From contig NZ_BMPH01000017.1 of NCBI RefSeq assembly GCF_014647495.1, forward strand, positions 1-64,000: a stretch of 64,000 nt of DNA, given 5' to 3'. Source of the DNA: Glutamicibacter protophormiae. Lineage in GTDB: Bacteria > Actinomycetota > Actinomycetes > Actinomycetales > Micrococcaceae. Of the stretch, positions 41,505 through 50,387 are shown in pieces (within the stretch, counting starts at the first letter, position 1; each line of letters begins with the position of its first letter). The translations under genes were made by a program, and so were the position numbers. The notes beneath the pieces are model-generated. The model was not told where the DNA came from, searched no databases, and worked only from the letters and a program-made list of their open reading frames with translations.

Positions 41505-41702
41505 CTATTCGGGCTCCGGGGTGAACAATTCCTCGATAGCGCACCCGAACACCGCTGCCAGCTTGAACGCCAGCGGCAGCGAGGGATCGTACCGCCCCTT
41601 CTCCAGCGAGATGATGCTCTGGCGCGAAACACCGAGCTCGTCGGCGAGCGCCTGCTGTGACAGTCCCCTGGCCTTGCGGCGTTCTGCCAATGAGTTCTGC
41701 AC
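41505..41702 (-). CDS. XRE family HTH regulator (YozG-like)
   Basis: 65 residues, one Cro/CI helix-turn-helix: ERRKARGLSQQALADELGVSRQSIISLEKGRYDPSLPLAFKLA, ending FTPEPE. This short type is normally encoded with a small membrane protein, as here: its GTG start shares one base with the membrane protein stop (TAGTG). Expected to regulate its own operon or respond to the membrane partner. Confidence 0.92.
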   Translation of the reverse strand: MQNSLAERRKARGLSQQALADELGVSRQSIISLEKGRYDPSLPLAFKLAAVFGCAIEELFTPEPE

Positions 41703-42178
41703 TAGCTTTCAGCCCTCTTGGCCAGCTGGAACCGGATGCCGAAATCGGCCATCGCCAGGATCAGGACACCTGCGAGCACCAGGCTCAACGGCCACTGCAA
41801 GGCCAGGCCCGTCGTGATCTGGAGAATGCTCAGTACGGCCGCACCAACACCCAAGGCCAGCAGCAGATCCCGGAATACCCCGGCCGCCGCACGCTCGCTC
41901 CAGCGGAATTCAACTGAGTCTTCCACATTCTTCGGGGCGCCTGTCAGGGTGTCCCGGTCGACCAGCAGCAGCCAGAGCAGCGCGCCGAACGGCATCCAGA
42001 AGCTGAATCCGAAGACCAGAAGTGTCGCCAGGAAACGTTCCGAGGGCCCCGCTGCGGCGACGGCAGCCGCAAGGCCGACTGCGGCGGCCAGGCCCCCGCC
42101 AAGGCTCAGCACAACAAGCTTGCGGGCACCGCCGCCCGAACGCATGCGGCCCCAGGCCGACTTCTGGGTCTCAGGCAT
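41702..42178 (-). CDS. Integral membrane protein paired with XRE regulator
   Basis: 158 residues with four predicted membrane helices (about 20-45, 50-75, 100-120, 128-148) and a charged middle loop (DRDTLTGAPKNVEDSVEFRWSER). I chose ATG 42178 because GGAGG lies seven bases before it; a longer frame has no support. It overlaps the XRE gene by one base. No transport motif is seen. Confidence 0.8.
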   Translation of the reverse strand: MPETQKSAWGRMRSGGGARKLVVLSLGGGLAAAVGLAAAVAAAGPSERFLATLLVFGFSFWMPFGALLWLLLVDRDTLTGAPKNVEDSVEFRWSERAAAGVFRDLLLALGVGAAVLSILQITTGLALQWPLSLVLAGVLILAMADFGIRFQLAKRAES

Positions 42179-42285
42179 TGTTTTTCCTCCTGTCGGATCT
42201 TTCTCGTGACACCACCTCATGGTTAAGCTTCCTTTACAGTCAAGGGAGCTTTACAAACTTATTCGGGAGTGCGGCAGCCCTGCGT

Positions 42286-42888
42286 TCAGCGCAGGTCCTG
42301 GTCACGGGCGTGCAAACGCTGCATGGCTTCGTACCGGTCCCGCACCTGAAGCTTGGCAAGGATATTCGACACGTGGTTCCGCACTGTTTTCAGCGCGACG
42401 CCCAATTCCGCGGCAATTGCCGCATTCCCCAAGTCCCTGTCCATCAACCGCAGCACCTGGAGCTCGCGTTCGGTGAGCATCGGCAGCGCCGCCAGCGCGG
42501 GATCCGTTGGCTGGTCGAAATACGCCAGCACCCGCGAGGCGATCTGCGCGTCGAAGATCGCCTCCCCGGCGGCTACCGCGCGCACCGCGCGTTCAATTTG
42601 CACTTCGCCGGCGCCCTTGAGCAGGTAGCCGCGGGCGCCGGCCCGCAGCGCGGCCAGCACGAGGTCCTCGTCGCCGAACATGCTCAACACCAGCACCGCC
42701 GGAGGCGGGGTGCGTGAAACGAGGCGGCCGGTGGCTGCGATGCCGTCGAGCACCGGCATCCGCAGATCCATGATCACCACATCGGGCCGGTGCAGTTCGG
42801 ACAATTCGACGGCCTGCCCTCCGTCCTCCGCGATGGCGCAGACCTGGAAATCCGCGATGCCGCAAAGCACCAATTCCCGGCACGAAAT
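42286..42888 (-). pseudogene. LuxR-type response regulator, N-terminally truncated
   Basis: The intact part reads as a NarL/FixJ response regulator: DFQVCAIAEDGGQAVEL, the phosphorylation site IMDLRMP, LKGAG with the conserved Lys, and a LuxR HTH (LTERELQVLRL ... KTVRNHVSNILAKL). The first strand with the acidic Asp pair and the first helix are missing. Upstream of REL at about 42878 the frame turns into a Pro-rich antisense of the neighbouring gene. Without the acidic pair it cannot bind Mg normally. No sensor kinase is next door. Restart at an internal GTG is possible, so a residual DNA-binding product cannot be excluded. Confidence 0.72.
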
Positions 42889-43304
42889 CGGGGTACTCGG
42901 CGGCCATCCATGCGGGTTGGCTGTTATCGGCGGCGGGCCTGGCGGTGACGGCATGGGCAAACCAGTCGATGCTGGTTGCCGCCGAGAGCGCCGACCAGGC
43001 CGGCGTGGGCGCCTTGGCCTACCTGCAGGTCCACGGCTGGTTCGTGACCCTCACCGGGCTGAGCACTGCGCTGATCGCCATGGGGCTCGGCGCCCGGCGC
43101 ACCGGCCTGCTGCCTTCGTGGTTCGCCTACACCACCGCAGCGCTGGGGATCCTAGGGCTGCTGGGGGCGCTGCACATCCCTCCGGGCGGCTTCCTGTGCT
43201 ACGTGCTCCTGCCGCCGTGGCTTGTGGCCGCCGCAGTGCTGCTGGCCCGGTCATCCCGTGCCGTCGCCGGACAGGCCGGAGCCAGCACGGCGGCCCGCGG
43301 CTGA
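42889..43304 (+). pseudogene. Membrane protein remnant, 5' end missing
   Basis: Reading frame with four hydrophobic segments (AIHAGWLLSAAGLAV, WFVTLTGLSTALIAMGLG, TTAALGILGLLGAL, CYVLLPPWLVAAAVLLA) typical of a small integral membrane protein. The coding look continues upstream of the first usable start (GTG 42945) to GYSAAIHAGW at about 42891 and then stops abruptly where the response regulator begins on the other strand. I infer its N terminus was lost in the same deletion. Family not recognised. Confidence 0.6.
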
Positions 43305-43315
43305 GCACCGATGGT

Positions 43316-43352
43316 TTAAAAACCAGCGGCGCACCTTTCGGTGCGCCGCTGG
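43316..43352 (-). terminator. Terminator of the pst operon
   Basis: Perfect 13-bp stem CCAGCGGCGCACC with complement (43323-43352), TTTC loop, followed on the minus strand by TTTTTAAACC. It lies 84 bp after the pstB stop. Confidence 0.88.
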
Positions 43353-43435
43353 CGGTGATCCCCTCCAGGATCCCCGGAAGACCCCCCTTCCGGTTCATCT
43401 ACCAACCTGCTGACGGCAGGCGGTAGACGAAATCT

Positions 43436-44215
43436 TTATCCGAAGCGTCCTGAGACGTAGTCTTCGGTAGCCTTCTGCTCCGGGTTGGAGAAGATGGTGG
43501 CGGTGTCGTTGAACTCGATGAGCTTGCCCGGCTTGCCGGTGCCCGCAATGTTGAAGAATGCGGTCCTGTCGCTGACGCGGGCGGCCTGCTGCATATTGTG
43601 GGTCACGATCACCACGGTGTAGTCGTTCTTCAGCTCGTTGATCAGGTCCTCGATGGCCAGGGTCGAGATCGGGTCCAGCGCCGAGCACGGTTCGTCCATC
43701 AGGATCACGTCCGGCTTGACCGCGATGGTGCGGGCGATGCACAAGCGCTGCTGCTGGCCGCCGGAGAGGCCCGAGCCCGGCTTGTCCAGGCGGTCCTTGA
43801 CCTCGTTCCACAGGTTCGCGCCGCGCAGCGACTTCTCCACCAGCGCGTCGGCATCGGACTTGGAGATCTTCTTGCCGTTCAGCTTCACTCCGGCCAGCAC
43901 GTTGTCCTTGATGGACATGGTCGGGAACGGGTTCGGGCGCTGGAAGACCATGCCGATCTGGCTGCGCACGGTCACCGGGTCCACGCCCGGGCCGTACAGG
44001 TTGTCGCCGTCCAGCAGGACTTCGCCCTCGACGCGGCCGCCGGGGATGACCTCGTGCATGCGGTTCAGGGTGCGCAGGAAGGTGGACTTGCCGCAGCCGG
44101 ACGGACCGATGAAGGCGGTGACGGACTTCGGCTCGATGTTGATGGACACGCCTTCAACCGCGCGGAACTTGGAGTAGTAGACGTTCAGGTCGTTGACGTC
44201 GATGCGTTTTGCCAT
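43436..44215 (-). CDS. pstB: Phosphate ABC transporter ATP-binding protein
   Basis: 259 residues, canonical ABC ATPase: GPSGCGKST (Walker A), [16 protein letters not shown] signature, [12 protein letters not shown] (Walker B), and THNMQQA H-loop. The family-specific [12 protein letters not shown] opening and DYVSGRFG end identify PstB. Energises high-affinity phosphate import with PstA and PstC. Last gene of pstSCAB, 49 bp after pstA. Confidence 0.97.
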   Translation of the reverse strand: MAKRIDVNDLNVYYSKFRAVEGVSINIEPKSVTAFIGPSGCGKSTFLRTLNRMHEVIPGGRVEGEVLLDGDNLYGPGVDPVTVRSQIGMVFQRPNPFPTMSIKDNVLAGVKLNGKKISKSDADALVEKSLRGANLWNEVKDRLDKPGSGLSGGQQQRLCIARTIAVKPDVILMDEPCSALDPISTLAIEDLINELKNDYTVVIVTHNMQQAARVSDRTAFFNIAGTGKPGKLIEFNDTATIFSNPEQKATEDYVSGRFG

Positions 44216-44264
44216 GGTGTTTGTCCTTGAAAATTCTTGGGGTTTCGAAGGCCGGAGCGCTAGC

Positions 44265-45407
44265 TCAACGGCCCTTCTTTGGAGCGAAGAGCTTGGCGAT
44301 CAACCGGGCGGCCAGGTTCAGCGCCATGACCATGAGGATCAGCAGCAGGGCCGCGGCCCAGGCGCGCTGGATCGACGGGTCGACGTTGGTCGGGCTGGTC
44401 GGCGTCATGATCTGGTAGTAGATGAACGTGGGCAGCGTGGACATCCAGTTGGCGAACACGTTCAGGTTGATGTTGCTGGCGATGCCGGCGGTGACCAGGA
44501 TCGGGGCGGTTTCGCCGATGACGCGGGCGATCGCCAGGGTCACGCCGGAGGCGATGCCGGAGATTGCGGTCGGGATGACCACCTTCAGGATGGTGCGCCA
44601 GCGGCGCACGCCCAGCGCGTAGGAGGCTTCGCGCAGCTCGTTCGGGACGATCTTGAGCATTTCCTCGGTGGAGCGGACCACGGTCGGGATCATCAGCACG
44701 CTCAGGGCGACCGCCGCGACGATGCCCATGCGGGAGTTCGGGCCCAGGAGCAGGCCGAAGAACGCGGCCGCGAACAGGCCGGCCACGATGGACGGGATGC
44801 CGGTCATCACGTCGACGAAGAAGGTGATGGCGCGGGCCAGCGGGCCGTTCTTGCCGTACTCGACCAGGTAGATGGCGGTCAGCATGCCCACCGGCACCGA
44901 GATCACGGTGGCCCACAGGGTGATCAGCAAGGTGCCCATCAGCGCGTGGTAGGCGCCGCCGAGCACCGGGGTGCCGTTTTCAACGGTCTGGTTGTCGACC
45001 GCCCCGGTGATGCCGTTCATCGAGCTGAACAGGAAGTGCATGTTCATGCCCGGCAGGCCCTTTTCCAGCACCGTGTAGAGCACCGAAGCCAGCGGGATCA
45101 GCGCCAGGATGAAGGATGCGTAGATCAGGTAGGTCCAGGTCGCGTTCTTGCCGCGGCGCTTGCCCTCGACCACGGTGGTGGCCACCGAGGCGGCGACCAG
45201 GAAGATCACCGCGGAGTAGATGGCGAAGGTCGCCACGTTGAAGCCGGTCAGCGTGGAGCCCGCCGCGCCCAGGATGATCGATCCGCCGGCGACGGCCGGG
45301 ACGGCCCACTTGGGCAGCTTGCCCTTGGCCAGCGAGTTGCGCTTGCGGCTCGGGCCGGTCGGCGGCGTTGCGGTATTTCTGCGTTCGGAAGTAGTCATGG
45401 CACTCAT
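44265..45407 (-). CDS. pstA: Phosphate ABC transporter permease
   Basis: 380 residues. A basic 30-residue cytoplasmic start and two or three extra N-terminal helices (about 35-105), then the MetI-like permease core with the EAA loop region [22 protein letters not shown]. Longer than E. coli PstA, as usual in actinobacteria. Its ATG overlaps the pstC stop (TGATG), implying coupled translation. Confidence 0.95.
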   Translation of the reverse strand: MSAMTTSERRNTATPPTGPSRKRNSLAKGKLPKWAVPAVAGGSIILGAAGSTLTGFNVATFAIYSAVIFLVAASVATTVVEGKRRGKNATWTYLIYASFILALIPLASVLYTVLEKGLPGMNMHFLFSSMNGITGAVDNQTVENGTPVLGGAYHALMGTLLITLWATVISVPVGMLTAIYLVEYGKNGPLARAITFFVDVMTGIPSIVAGLFAAAFFGLLLGPNSRMGIVAAVALSVLMIPTVVRSTEEMLKIVPNELREASYALGVRRWRTILKVVIPTAISGIASGVTLAIARVIGETAPILVTAGIASNINLNVFANWMSTLPTFIYYQIMTPTSPTNVDPSIQRAWAAALLLILMVMALNLAARLIAKLFAPKKGR

Positions 45408-46342
45408 CAGTTGGCTCCGGAGAATTCCTTGTGGCGGGCGATGATTGCCCGGGCGATCATGTTCACGACCAGGGTGATCAGGAACAGGACCAGGCCGGCG
45501 GCGATGAGCTCGGCCAGGCGCAGCCCGAAGGCCTCGGGGAAGTTCAGCGCGATCTCGGCGGCGATGGTCTGGTTGCCGGACTTGATCAGCGACGGGATGA
45601 GGTTGCCGGTGGACAGGACCAGGGCCACGGCCATGGTCTCGCCCAGTGCGCGGCCCAGGCCGAGCATGGTGGCGGAGATGATGCCGGGGCGGGCGAAGGG
45701 CAGCACCGCGGTGGTGATCATTTCCCAGCGGGTGGCGCCCAGCGCCAGGGCGGCTTCCTCATGCAGTTTCGGGGTCTGCAGGAAGATTTCGCGCGACAGC
45801 GAGGTGATGATCGGCAGCACCATCACGGCCAGCACGATGCCGGCGGTGAGCATGGTCTTGCCGGTCTGGCTGGCGGGGCCTTCGAAAATCGGGATGAAAC
45901 CCAGGTTCCTGGCCAGCCAGTCGTAGCCGGGCACCAGCGCCGGGGCCAGCACCATGTAGCCCCAGGCGCCGTAGATGACCGACGGGATGGCGGCCAGCAG
46001 GTCGATCACGTAGCCCAGCGGGCCGGCGATCCGGCGCGGGGCGAAGTGCGAGATGAACAGCGCCACGCCCAGCCCGACGGGGGTGGCGATCAGCAGTGCG
46101 ATGGCCGCCGCGATGACGGTGCCGACGACGATCGGCCAGATGTAGGAGAGGAAGCCGGCGCCGCCGGAAATATCGGCCGGATCGGCCATGAACGTCGGCA
46201 GGGCCTGGATGAGCAGGAAGACCGCCACCGCGAACAGGGTGATCAGGATCAGTACACCGGCGCCGAGCGCGGCGCCTGAGAAGATCTTGTCCCCGGCGCG
46301 GCCGGAAGTCGATGACTTGCTCGTCAAAGCATTGGTAGTCAT
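45407..46342 (-). CDS. pstC: Phosphate ABC transporter permease
   Basis: 311 residues with six membrane helices and the EAA loop HEEAALALGATRWEMITTAVLPFARPG. Forms the membrane channel with PstA. Separated from pstS by 115 bp that carry a strong stem-loop, and coupled to pstA by a one-base overlap. Confidence 0.95.
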   Translation of the reverse strand: MTTNALTSKSSTSGRAGDKIFSGAALGAGVLILITLFAVAVFLLIQALPTFMADPADISGGAGFLSYIWPIVVGTVIAAAIALLIATPVGLGVALFISHFAPRRIAGPLGYVIDLLAAIPSVIYGAWGYMVLAPALVPGYDWLARNLGFIPIFEGPASQTGKTMLTAGIVLAVMVLPIITSLSREIFLQTPKLHEEAALALGATRWEMITTAVLPFARPGIISATMLGLGRALGETMAVALVLSTGNLIPSLIKSGNQTIAAEIALNFPEAFGLRLAELIAAGLVLFLITLVVNMIARAIIARHKEFSGAN

Positions 46343-46407
46343 TGGCTAAAGCCTTTACGGATATTGGAGGGGTGTTGCAGCTTGCGCTGCGGGGGTGGAG
46401 GGGGTTT

Positions 46408-46433
46408 GGCGCGGGCGGTTGCCCGCCCGCGCC
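46408..46433 (-). promoter_or_regulatory. Stem-loop between pstS and pstC
   Basis: Perfect 11-bp stem GGCGCGGGCGG with CCGCCCGCGCC and a 4-nt loop, 25 bp after the pstS stop, with no U-tract. It probably stabilises or partly terminates the message so that the binding protein is made in excess of the permeases. Confidence 0.65.
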
Positions 46434-46457
46434 GGGTGCCGGTTTCCCGGCGGGGTG

Positions 46458-47579
46458 CTACTTGGCGACGGTGATGGAGTCGATGGCAGCCGCTGCCTTC
46501 TCTTCCATGCTGGCCGACAGCGGGGCGTTGCCGGCCGAGTCCGAAGCGGTCTTCTGGCCCTCGGCCGAGACGGCGTAGTTGCCGAAGGCCTTCACCAGGT
46601 CGACGGTTGCCTGGTCCTTGTAGGTGGTGCAGAAGATGTGGTACGAGAGCAGCACGATCGGGTAGGTGCCGGCCTCGGTGGTGTCGCGCTCCAGGTCCAG
46701 GGCCAGGTCGTTCTCGGCGGCCCCCTCGACCGGGGTGGCGGTTTCCAGGGCCTTGGCCGCGGCCTCGGCGGAAATCTTGGTGTACTCGTCGCCGACCTTG
46801 ACGTTCACGGTGGACAGGTCGCCCACGGCGGAGAAGTCGGCGTAGGTGATGGCGCCGTCGGTCGAGCCGGTGGTGGAGACCACGCCGGAGGTGCCCTTGG
46901 CGTTCTCCGACTGGATGTCCGATGGCCAGTCGCCGGAGACCTCGTAGGTCCAGACGTCGCCCGCGGCGGCCTTCAGGTACTCGACGAAGTTCTCGGTGGT
47001 GCCGGATTCGTCATTGCGGTGCACCACGGTGATGGCGGTGTCCGGCAGAGTGGCTTCCGGGTTCTGCTTGGCGATGGCCTCATCGTTCCAGGTGGTGATC
47101 TCCTTCTTGAAGATCTTGGCGATGGTGCCGGCATCGAGGTTCAGCTCGTCGACGCCGTCCAGGTTGAAGGCCACCGCGATCGGGGAAACGTAGGCCGGGA
47201 CGTTGAAGGCGCCGTCCGGGCCGCAGACCTGCTTGGCTTCTTCTGCTTCTTCGGGCTTCAGGTAGGCATCCGAACCGGCGAACTGCGCGCCGCCGGCCAG
47301 GAACGCCTTGCGGCCGGCACCCGAGCCGTCCGGCGAGTACTGGACGTTGGCCTGCGGGTTTTCGGCCTTGAAGCCGGTGATCCAGGCTTCCATGGCCGAC
47401 TTCTGGCTCGAAGCGCCGATGCCGGTCAGGGTGCCGGAAACCGCGGCGTTGGCCGCCGGGGTTTCGCCCGACGCCGATGCGCCGGCGGCGCCGGTCGGGT
47501 TGTCGGAACCGCAGGCGGTCAGTGCGAGAGCTGCGACAGAAAGAACAGCAGCTGCACTGCCAAGACGATTGAGCTTCAC
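46458..47579 (-). CDS. pstS: Phosphate ABC transporter substrate-binding lipoprotein
   Basis: 373 residues. Lipoprotein signal with lipobox LTAC (Cys23), then a Gly/Ala/Ser linker and the periplasmic-binding fold: GIGASSQKSAMEAW, YSPDGSGAGRKAF, RNDESGTTENFVEYL (phosphate contacts), and the Cys pair near 310. Binds phosphate outside the membrane and delivers it to PstCA. First gene of the operon, preceded by a PHO box about 110 bp upstream. Confidence 0.96.
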   Translation of the reverse strand: MKLNRLGSAAAVLSVAALALTACGSDNPTGAAGASASGETPAANAAVSGTLTGIGASSQKSAMEAWITGFKAENPQANVQYSPDGSGAGRKAFLAGGAQFAGSDAYLKPEEAEEAKQVCGPDGAFNVPAYVSPIAVAFNLDGVDELNLDAGTIAKIFKKEITTWNDEAIAKQNPEATLPDTAITVVHRNDESGTTENFVEYLKAAAGDVWTYEVSGDWPSDIQSENAKGTSGVVSTTGSTDGAITYADFSAVGDLSTVNVKVGDEYTKISAEAAAKALETATPVEGAAENDLALDLERDTTEAGTYPIVLLSYHIFCTTYKDQATVDLVKAFGNYAVSAEGQKTASDSAGNAPLSASMEEKAAAAIDSITVAK

Positions 47580-47687
47580 GAGAGTTACTCCCCATAAGAG
47601 TTGGTAGATAAGAATCTGAACCTTCGAGCGGACATTTGTCCTGCTTCACTTATGAGGCTAAGGAGCCAAAGTAACCAGATCCCCCAG

Positions 47688-47709
47688 CGAAGGTGAACGA
47701 AAGGTTAAC
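47688..47709 (-). promoter_or_regulatory. PHO box (PhoP site) upstream of pstS
   Basis: The minus strand reads GTTAACC-TTTC-GTTCACC-TTCG: two direct 11-bp units of the GTTCACC-N4 type known from Streptomyces PhoP targets. A further GTTACTT lies two units downstream. Strong evidence for phosphate-starvation control of pstSCAB. Confidence 0.85.
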
Positions 47710-47725
47710 AACCCCTGCAACTTTC

Positions 47726-47741
47726 GGTGATCCTGATCACC
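47726..47741. promoter_or_regulatory. CRP/GlxR-type site in the pstS-FUSC divergent region
   Basis: GGTGATC-CT-GATCACC is a perfect palindrome containing GTGA-N6-TCAC, the CRP/GlxR core. It lies 17 bp upstream of the PHO box relative to pstS and 56 bp before the FUSC-like gene start, so it could act on either. Confidence 0.6.
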
Positions 47742-47796
47742 GCGATTGCTGTGTCCCTGCCCCGGGAGCCTGCACAGCTCATGAAAGACTATGCTC

Positions 47797-48939
47797 ATGG
47801 CCATCGCTCGCACCTCCGGCAGCAAGCGCCGAGACCTCACGAACTTCCTGGCCCGGCGCAATGCCGCTGGCCTGGTCCGCGCAAGGAACTCCCTGCCGCG
47901 GATCATCCGCATGACCCTCGGCGCAGTCGGCGCCTACTGGGTGGCCGACACGCTGCTGGGGCACACCCAGCCGATCTTCGCCGCGACCAGCGCGCTGATC
48001 TCGCTGGGTTTCGGCGGCGCGACCACCGTACGCCGCACCGCCGAGGTGGCGCTCGGCTGCACCCTGGGCGTGGCCCTGGGCGATACGCTCATGCACTGGC
48101 TCGGCCAAGGCATTTGGCAGGCGGCCGTGGTGATGTCGTTGAGCCTGGTGGTGGCCCGCTATCTGGATTCCGGTCCGATCTTCTCCACCCAGCTGGGTAT
48201 GCAGTCTGCGCTGGTGGTGCTGCTTCCGATCAGCGTGGACGGGCCCTTCTCAAGGTCCCTGGATGCGCTGACCGGTTCGGTGCTGGCGCTGCTGATCATC
48301 ATCCTGTGGCCCTCGGATCCGCGCCGCACCCCGGTGGCCGCACTCTCGGAGCTGTTCAAGGAACTGTCCGAAGCGATGCTGGAATGCTCTTGGGCGATCC
48401 GCGACGATGACCGCAGGGCTGCGTTCCATGCGTTGATCAAGGCCCGAGCCACCCAAAAGCACCTGGACCAGCTGCCCGGAGCATTCAGGGCGGCCCAGGA
48501 AATCGCGATGCTCTCCCCTGCCGGCCGGCGCCACCGCGAGGAACTCGCCCGGCTTTCGGATCGTTTCAACCACTACGACTGGGCCGCCCGCAACGCCCGC
48601 GTCTTCGCCCGCAGGCTCTCCTCGGTGCTGAGCAACAGCGCACTGACCCCGGAAGGATCGGCCAACCTGGCGCCGTTGCTGCGCGAGGTTTCCGAGGGCA
48701 TCAACGCGCTGGCGCATTCGGTGCGTGAACCTAATCTGGCCGGGCAGAACAAGTTCGAGAAAAACGCCCGCAGCCAGCTGGCCGCCGCCGCCGCGCAGCT
48801 CGACCCGCGGGCGCTGGGCGTCGAGGGCCTGCAGGGCGAAGGCCTGGTGCTGCTGCTGCGCCCGATGCTGGTGGATCTGCTGGAGGCCGCCGGACTCGAC
48901 CACGAGGCAGCCATCGGGGCGCTGCCCAAGTTGTCCTAG
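47797..48939 (+). CDS. FUSC/aromatic acid exporter-like membrane protein
   Basis: 380 residues. The N-terminal half has about five or six membrane helices (from RIIRMTLGAVGAYWVADTLLG to LALLIIILWPSDPRR) of the FUSC/DUF939 type, and the C-terminal half (about 185-380) is a helical cytoplasmic domain. Related proteins export aromatic acids or other weak acids. Start at 47797 (MAIART); an ATG two codons earlier is equally open. Divergent from pstS. Confidence 0.85.
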   Translation: MAIARTSGSKRRDLTNFLARRNAAGLVRARNSLPRIIRMTLGAVGAYWVADTLLGHTQPIFAATSALISLGFGGATTVRRTAEVALGCTLGVALGDTLMHWLGQGIWQAAVVMSLSLVVARYLDSGPIFSTQLGMQSALVVLLPISVDGPFSRSLDALTGSVLALLIIILWPSDPRRTPVAALSELFKELSEAMLECSWAIRDDDRRAAFHALIKARATQKHLDQLPGAFRAAQEIAMLSPAGRRHREELARLSDRFNHYDWAARNARVFARRLSSVLSNSALTPEGSANLAPLLREVSEGINALAHSVREPNLAGQNKFEKNARSQLAAAAAQLDPRALGVEGLQGEGLVLLLRPMLVDLLEAAGLDHEAAIGALPKLS

Positions 48940-48959
48940 CGGGTCGCTAGCATTAAGCC

Positions 48960-50354
48960 ATGGCCAAAACTTCCACACGCAGCAAATCCACCGCGAGCTA
49001 CAAGTGCTCCGAATGCGGCTGGACCACGGTTAAATGGGTGGGCCGCTGCGGCGAATGCCAGGCCTGGGGCACCGTGGAAGAGGTCGGCGTGGTCTCCGCG
49101 CGCACCGCCCCCGCGGCCAAGGTCGCCCATCCGGCCAAGCCCATTGCGCAGATCGACGGCTCCGAAGCCGCATTCCGTCCCAGCGGGGTCTCCGAGCTGG
49201 ACCGCGTGCTGGGCGGCGGCCTCGTGCCGGCCGCGGCCATCCTGCTGGCCGGGGAGCCCGGGGTCGGCAAGTCCACGCTGCTGCTGGATGTGGCCGCCAA
49301 GGCCGCCAACACCGGGCTGAAAGTCCTCTACCTGACCGGCGAGGAATCCGCGGCGCAGGTGAAATCGCGCGCCGAACGCATCAACGCCGTCGCGGACAAC
49401 CTCTACCTGGCGGCCGAAACCGACCTCTCGCTGGCGCTGGGGCAGATCCAGGAGATCAACCCGCAGCTGCTGATCCTCGACTCGGTGCAGACCTTCTCCT
49501 CCGCAGAGGTCGACGGCGCGGCCGGCGGCGTCTCGCAGGTGCGCGAGGTGGCGGCCTCCATCATCAACGCGGCCAAGACCCGCGGCATGACCACCATCAT
49601 GGTCGGGCACGTGACCAAGGAAGGCTCGGTGGCGGGCCCCCGCCTGCTGGAGCACCTGGTGGACGTGGTGTGCCAGTTCGACGGCGAGAAGCATTCCCGC
49701 CTGCGCATACTTCGTGCGCTGAAGAACCGCTACGGGGCAACGGACGAGGTCGGCTGCTTCGACCTGAACGAGGACGGCATTGAATCGCTGACCGACCCCT
49801 CCAAGCTCTTCGTCACCCGCACCCGCAACCCCGTTCCGGGTACCTGCATCACGGTCACGCTTGAAGGCCGAAGGCCGCTGGTGGCCGAGGTGCAGACCCT
49901 GCTCTCACGCGGCAGCGGGCCCGCGCCGCGCCGGGCTACCAGCGGGCTGGACGCCGCGCGCGCCCAGATGGTGGTCGCCGTCCTGCAGGCCCGCGCCCAC
50001 ATGGACCTTTCCTCCATGGACTCCTACATCGCCACCGTCGGCGGGGTGAAGATCAGCGAGCCGGCCGCGGACCTGTCCTGCGCGCTGGCGCTGGCCTCCT
50101 CGCTGAACGAGTTCCCACTGCCGCAGGATTTCGTCGCCTTCGGCGAGGTGGGGCTTGCCGGAGAGGTCCGCCAGGTCCCGGAGATTGCGCGGCGCATCAC
50201 CGAGGCCCAGCGCTTGGGCTTCTCCTTCGCCATGGCTCCGGCAACCCCCGAACCGCTGAAAAACGTGCCCGATGGCATCCGCGTTTTCCAGGTGGAGAAC
50301 ATTGCCCAGGCACTGGATATCGCGTTCAACCAGAGGCAGAAGCCCACACGATAA
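48960..50354 (+). CDS. radA: DNA repair protein RadA
   Basis: 464 residues. N-terminal zinc finger CSEC ... CGEC (Cys14, 17, 28, 31 region), RecA-like core with GEPGVGKST, KNRYG (the RadA KNRFG motif), then a Lon-protease-like C-terminal domain. RadA drives branch migration in recombination repair. TAGCAT ends 6 bp before ATG and no ribosome site is seen, so the mRNA is probably leaderless. 33 bp before disA, the usual partner. Confidence 0.96.
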   Translation: MAKTSTRSKSTASYKCSECGWTTVKWVGRCGECQAWGTVEEVGVVSARTAPAAKVAHPAKPIAQIDGSEAAFRPSGVSELDRVLGGGLVPAAAILLAGEPGVGKSTLLLDVAAKAANTGLKVLYLTGEESAAQVKSRAERINAVADNLYLAAETDLSLALGQIQEINPQLLILDSVQTFSSAEVDGAAGGVSQVREVAASIINAAKTRGMTTIMVGHVTKEGSVAGPRLLEHLVDVVCQFDGEKHSRLRILRALKNRYGATDEVGCFDLNEDGIESLTDPSKLFVTRTRNPVPGTCITVTLEGRRPLVAEVQTLLSRGSGPAPRRATSGLDAARAQMVVAVLQARAHMDLSSMDSYIATVGGVKISEPAADLSCALALASSLNEFPLPQDFVAFGEVGLAGEVRQVPEIARRITEAQRLGFSFAMAPATPEPLKNVPDGIRVFQVENIAQALDIAFNQRQKPTR

Positions 50355-50387
50355 AATGGGAGCTGCTGCCCGCTGAAAGGACGCACG

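Noticed and set aside
40771-41524. 250-codon overlapping frame on the same strand as pit
   Set aside because: Arg/Ala/Pro-rich out-of-frame shadow; pit itself has clear PiT signatures and membrane helices.
42945-43304. Intact small membrane protein starting at GTG 42945
   Set aside because: No ribosome site at this GTG, and the coding signal continues upstream without a start, so I treat it as a 5'-truncated remnant.
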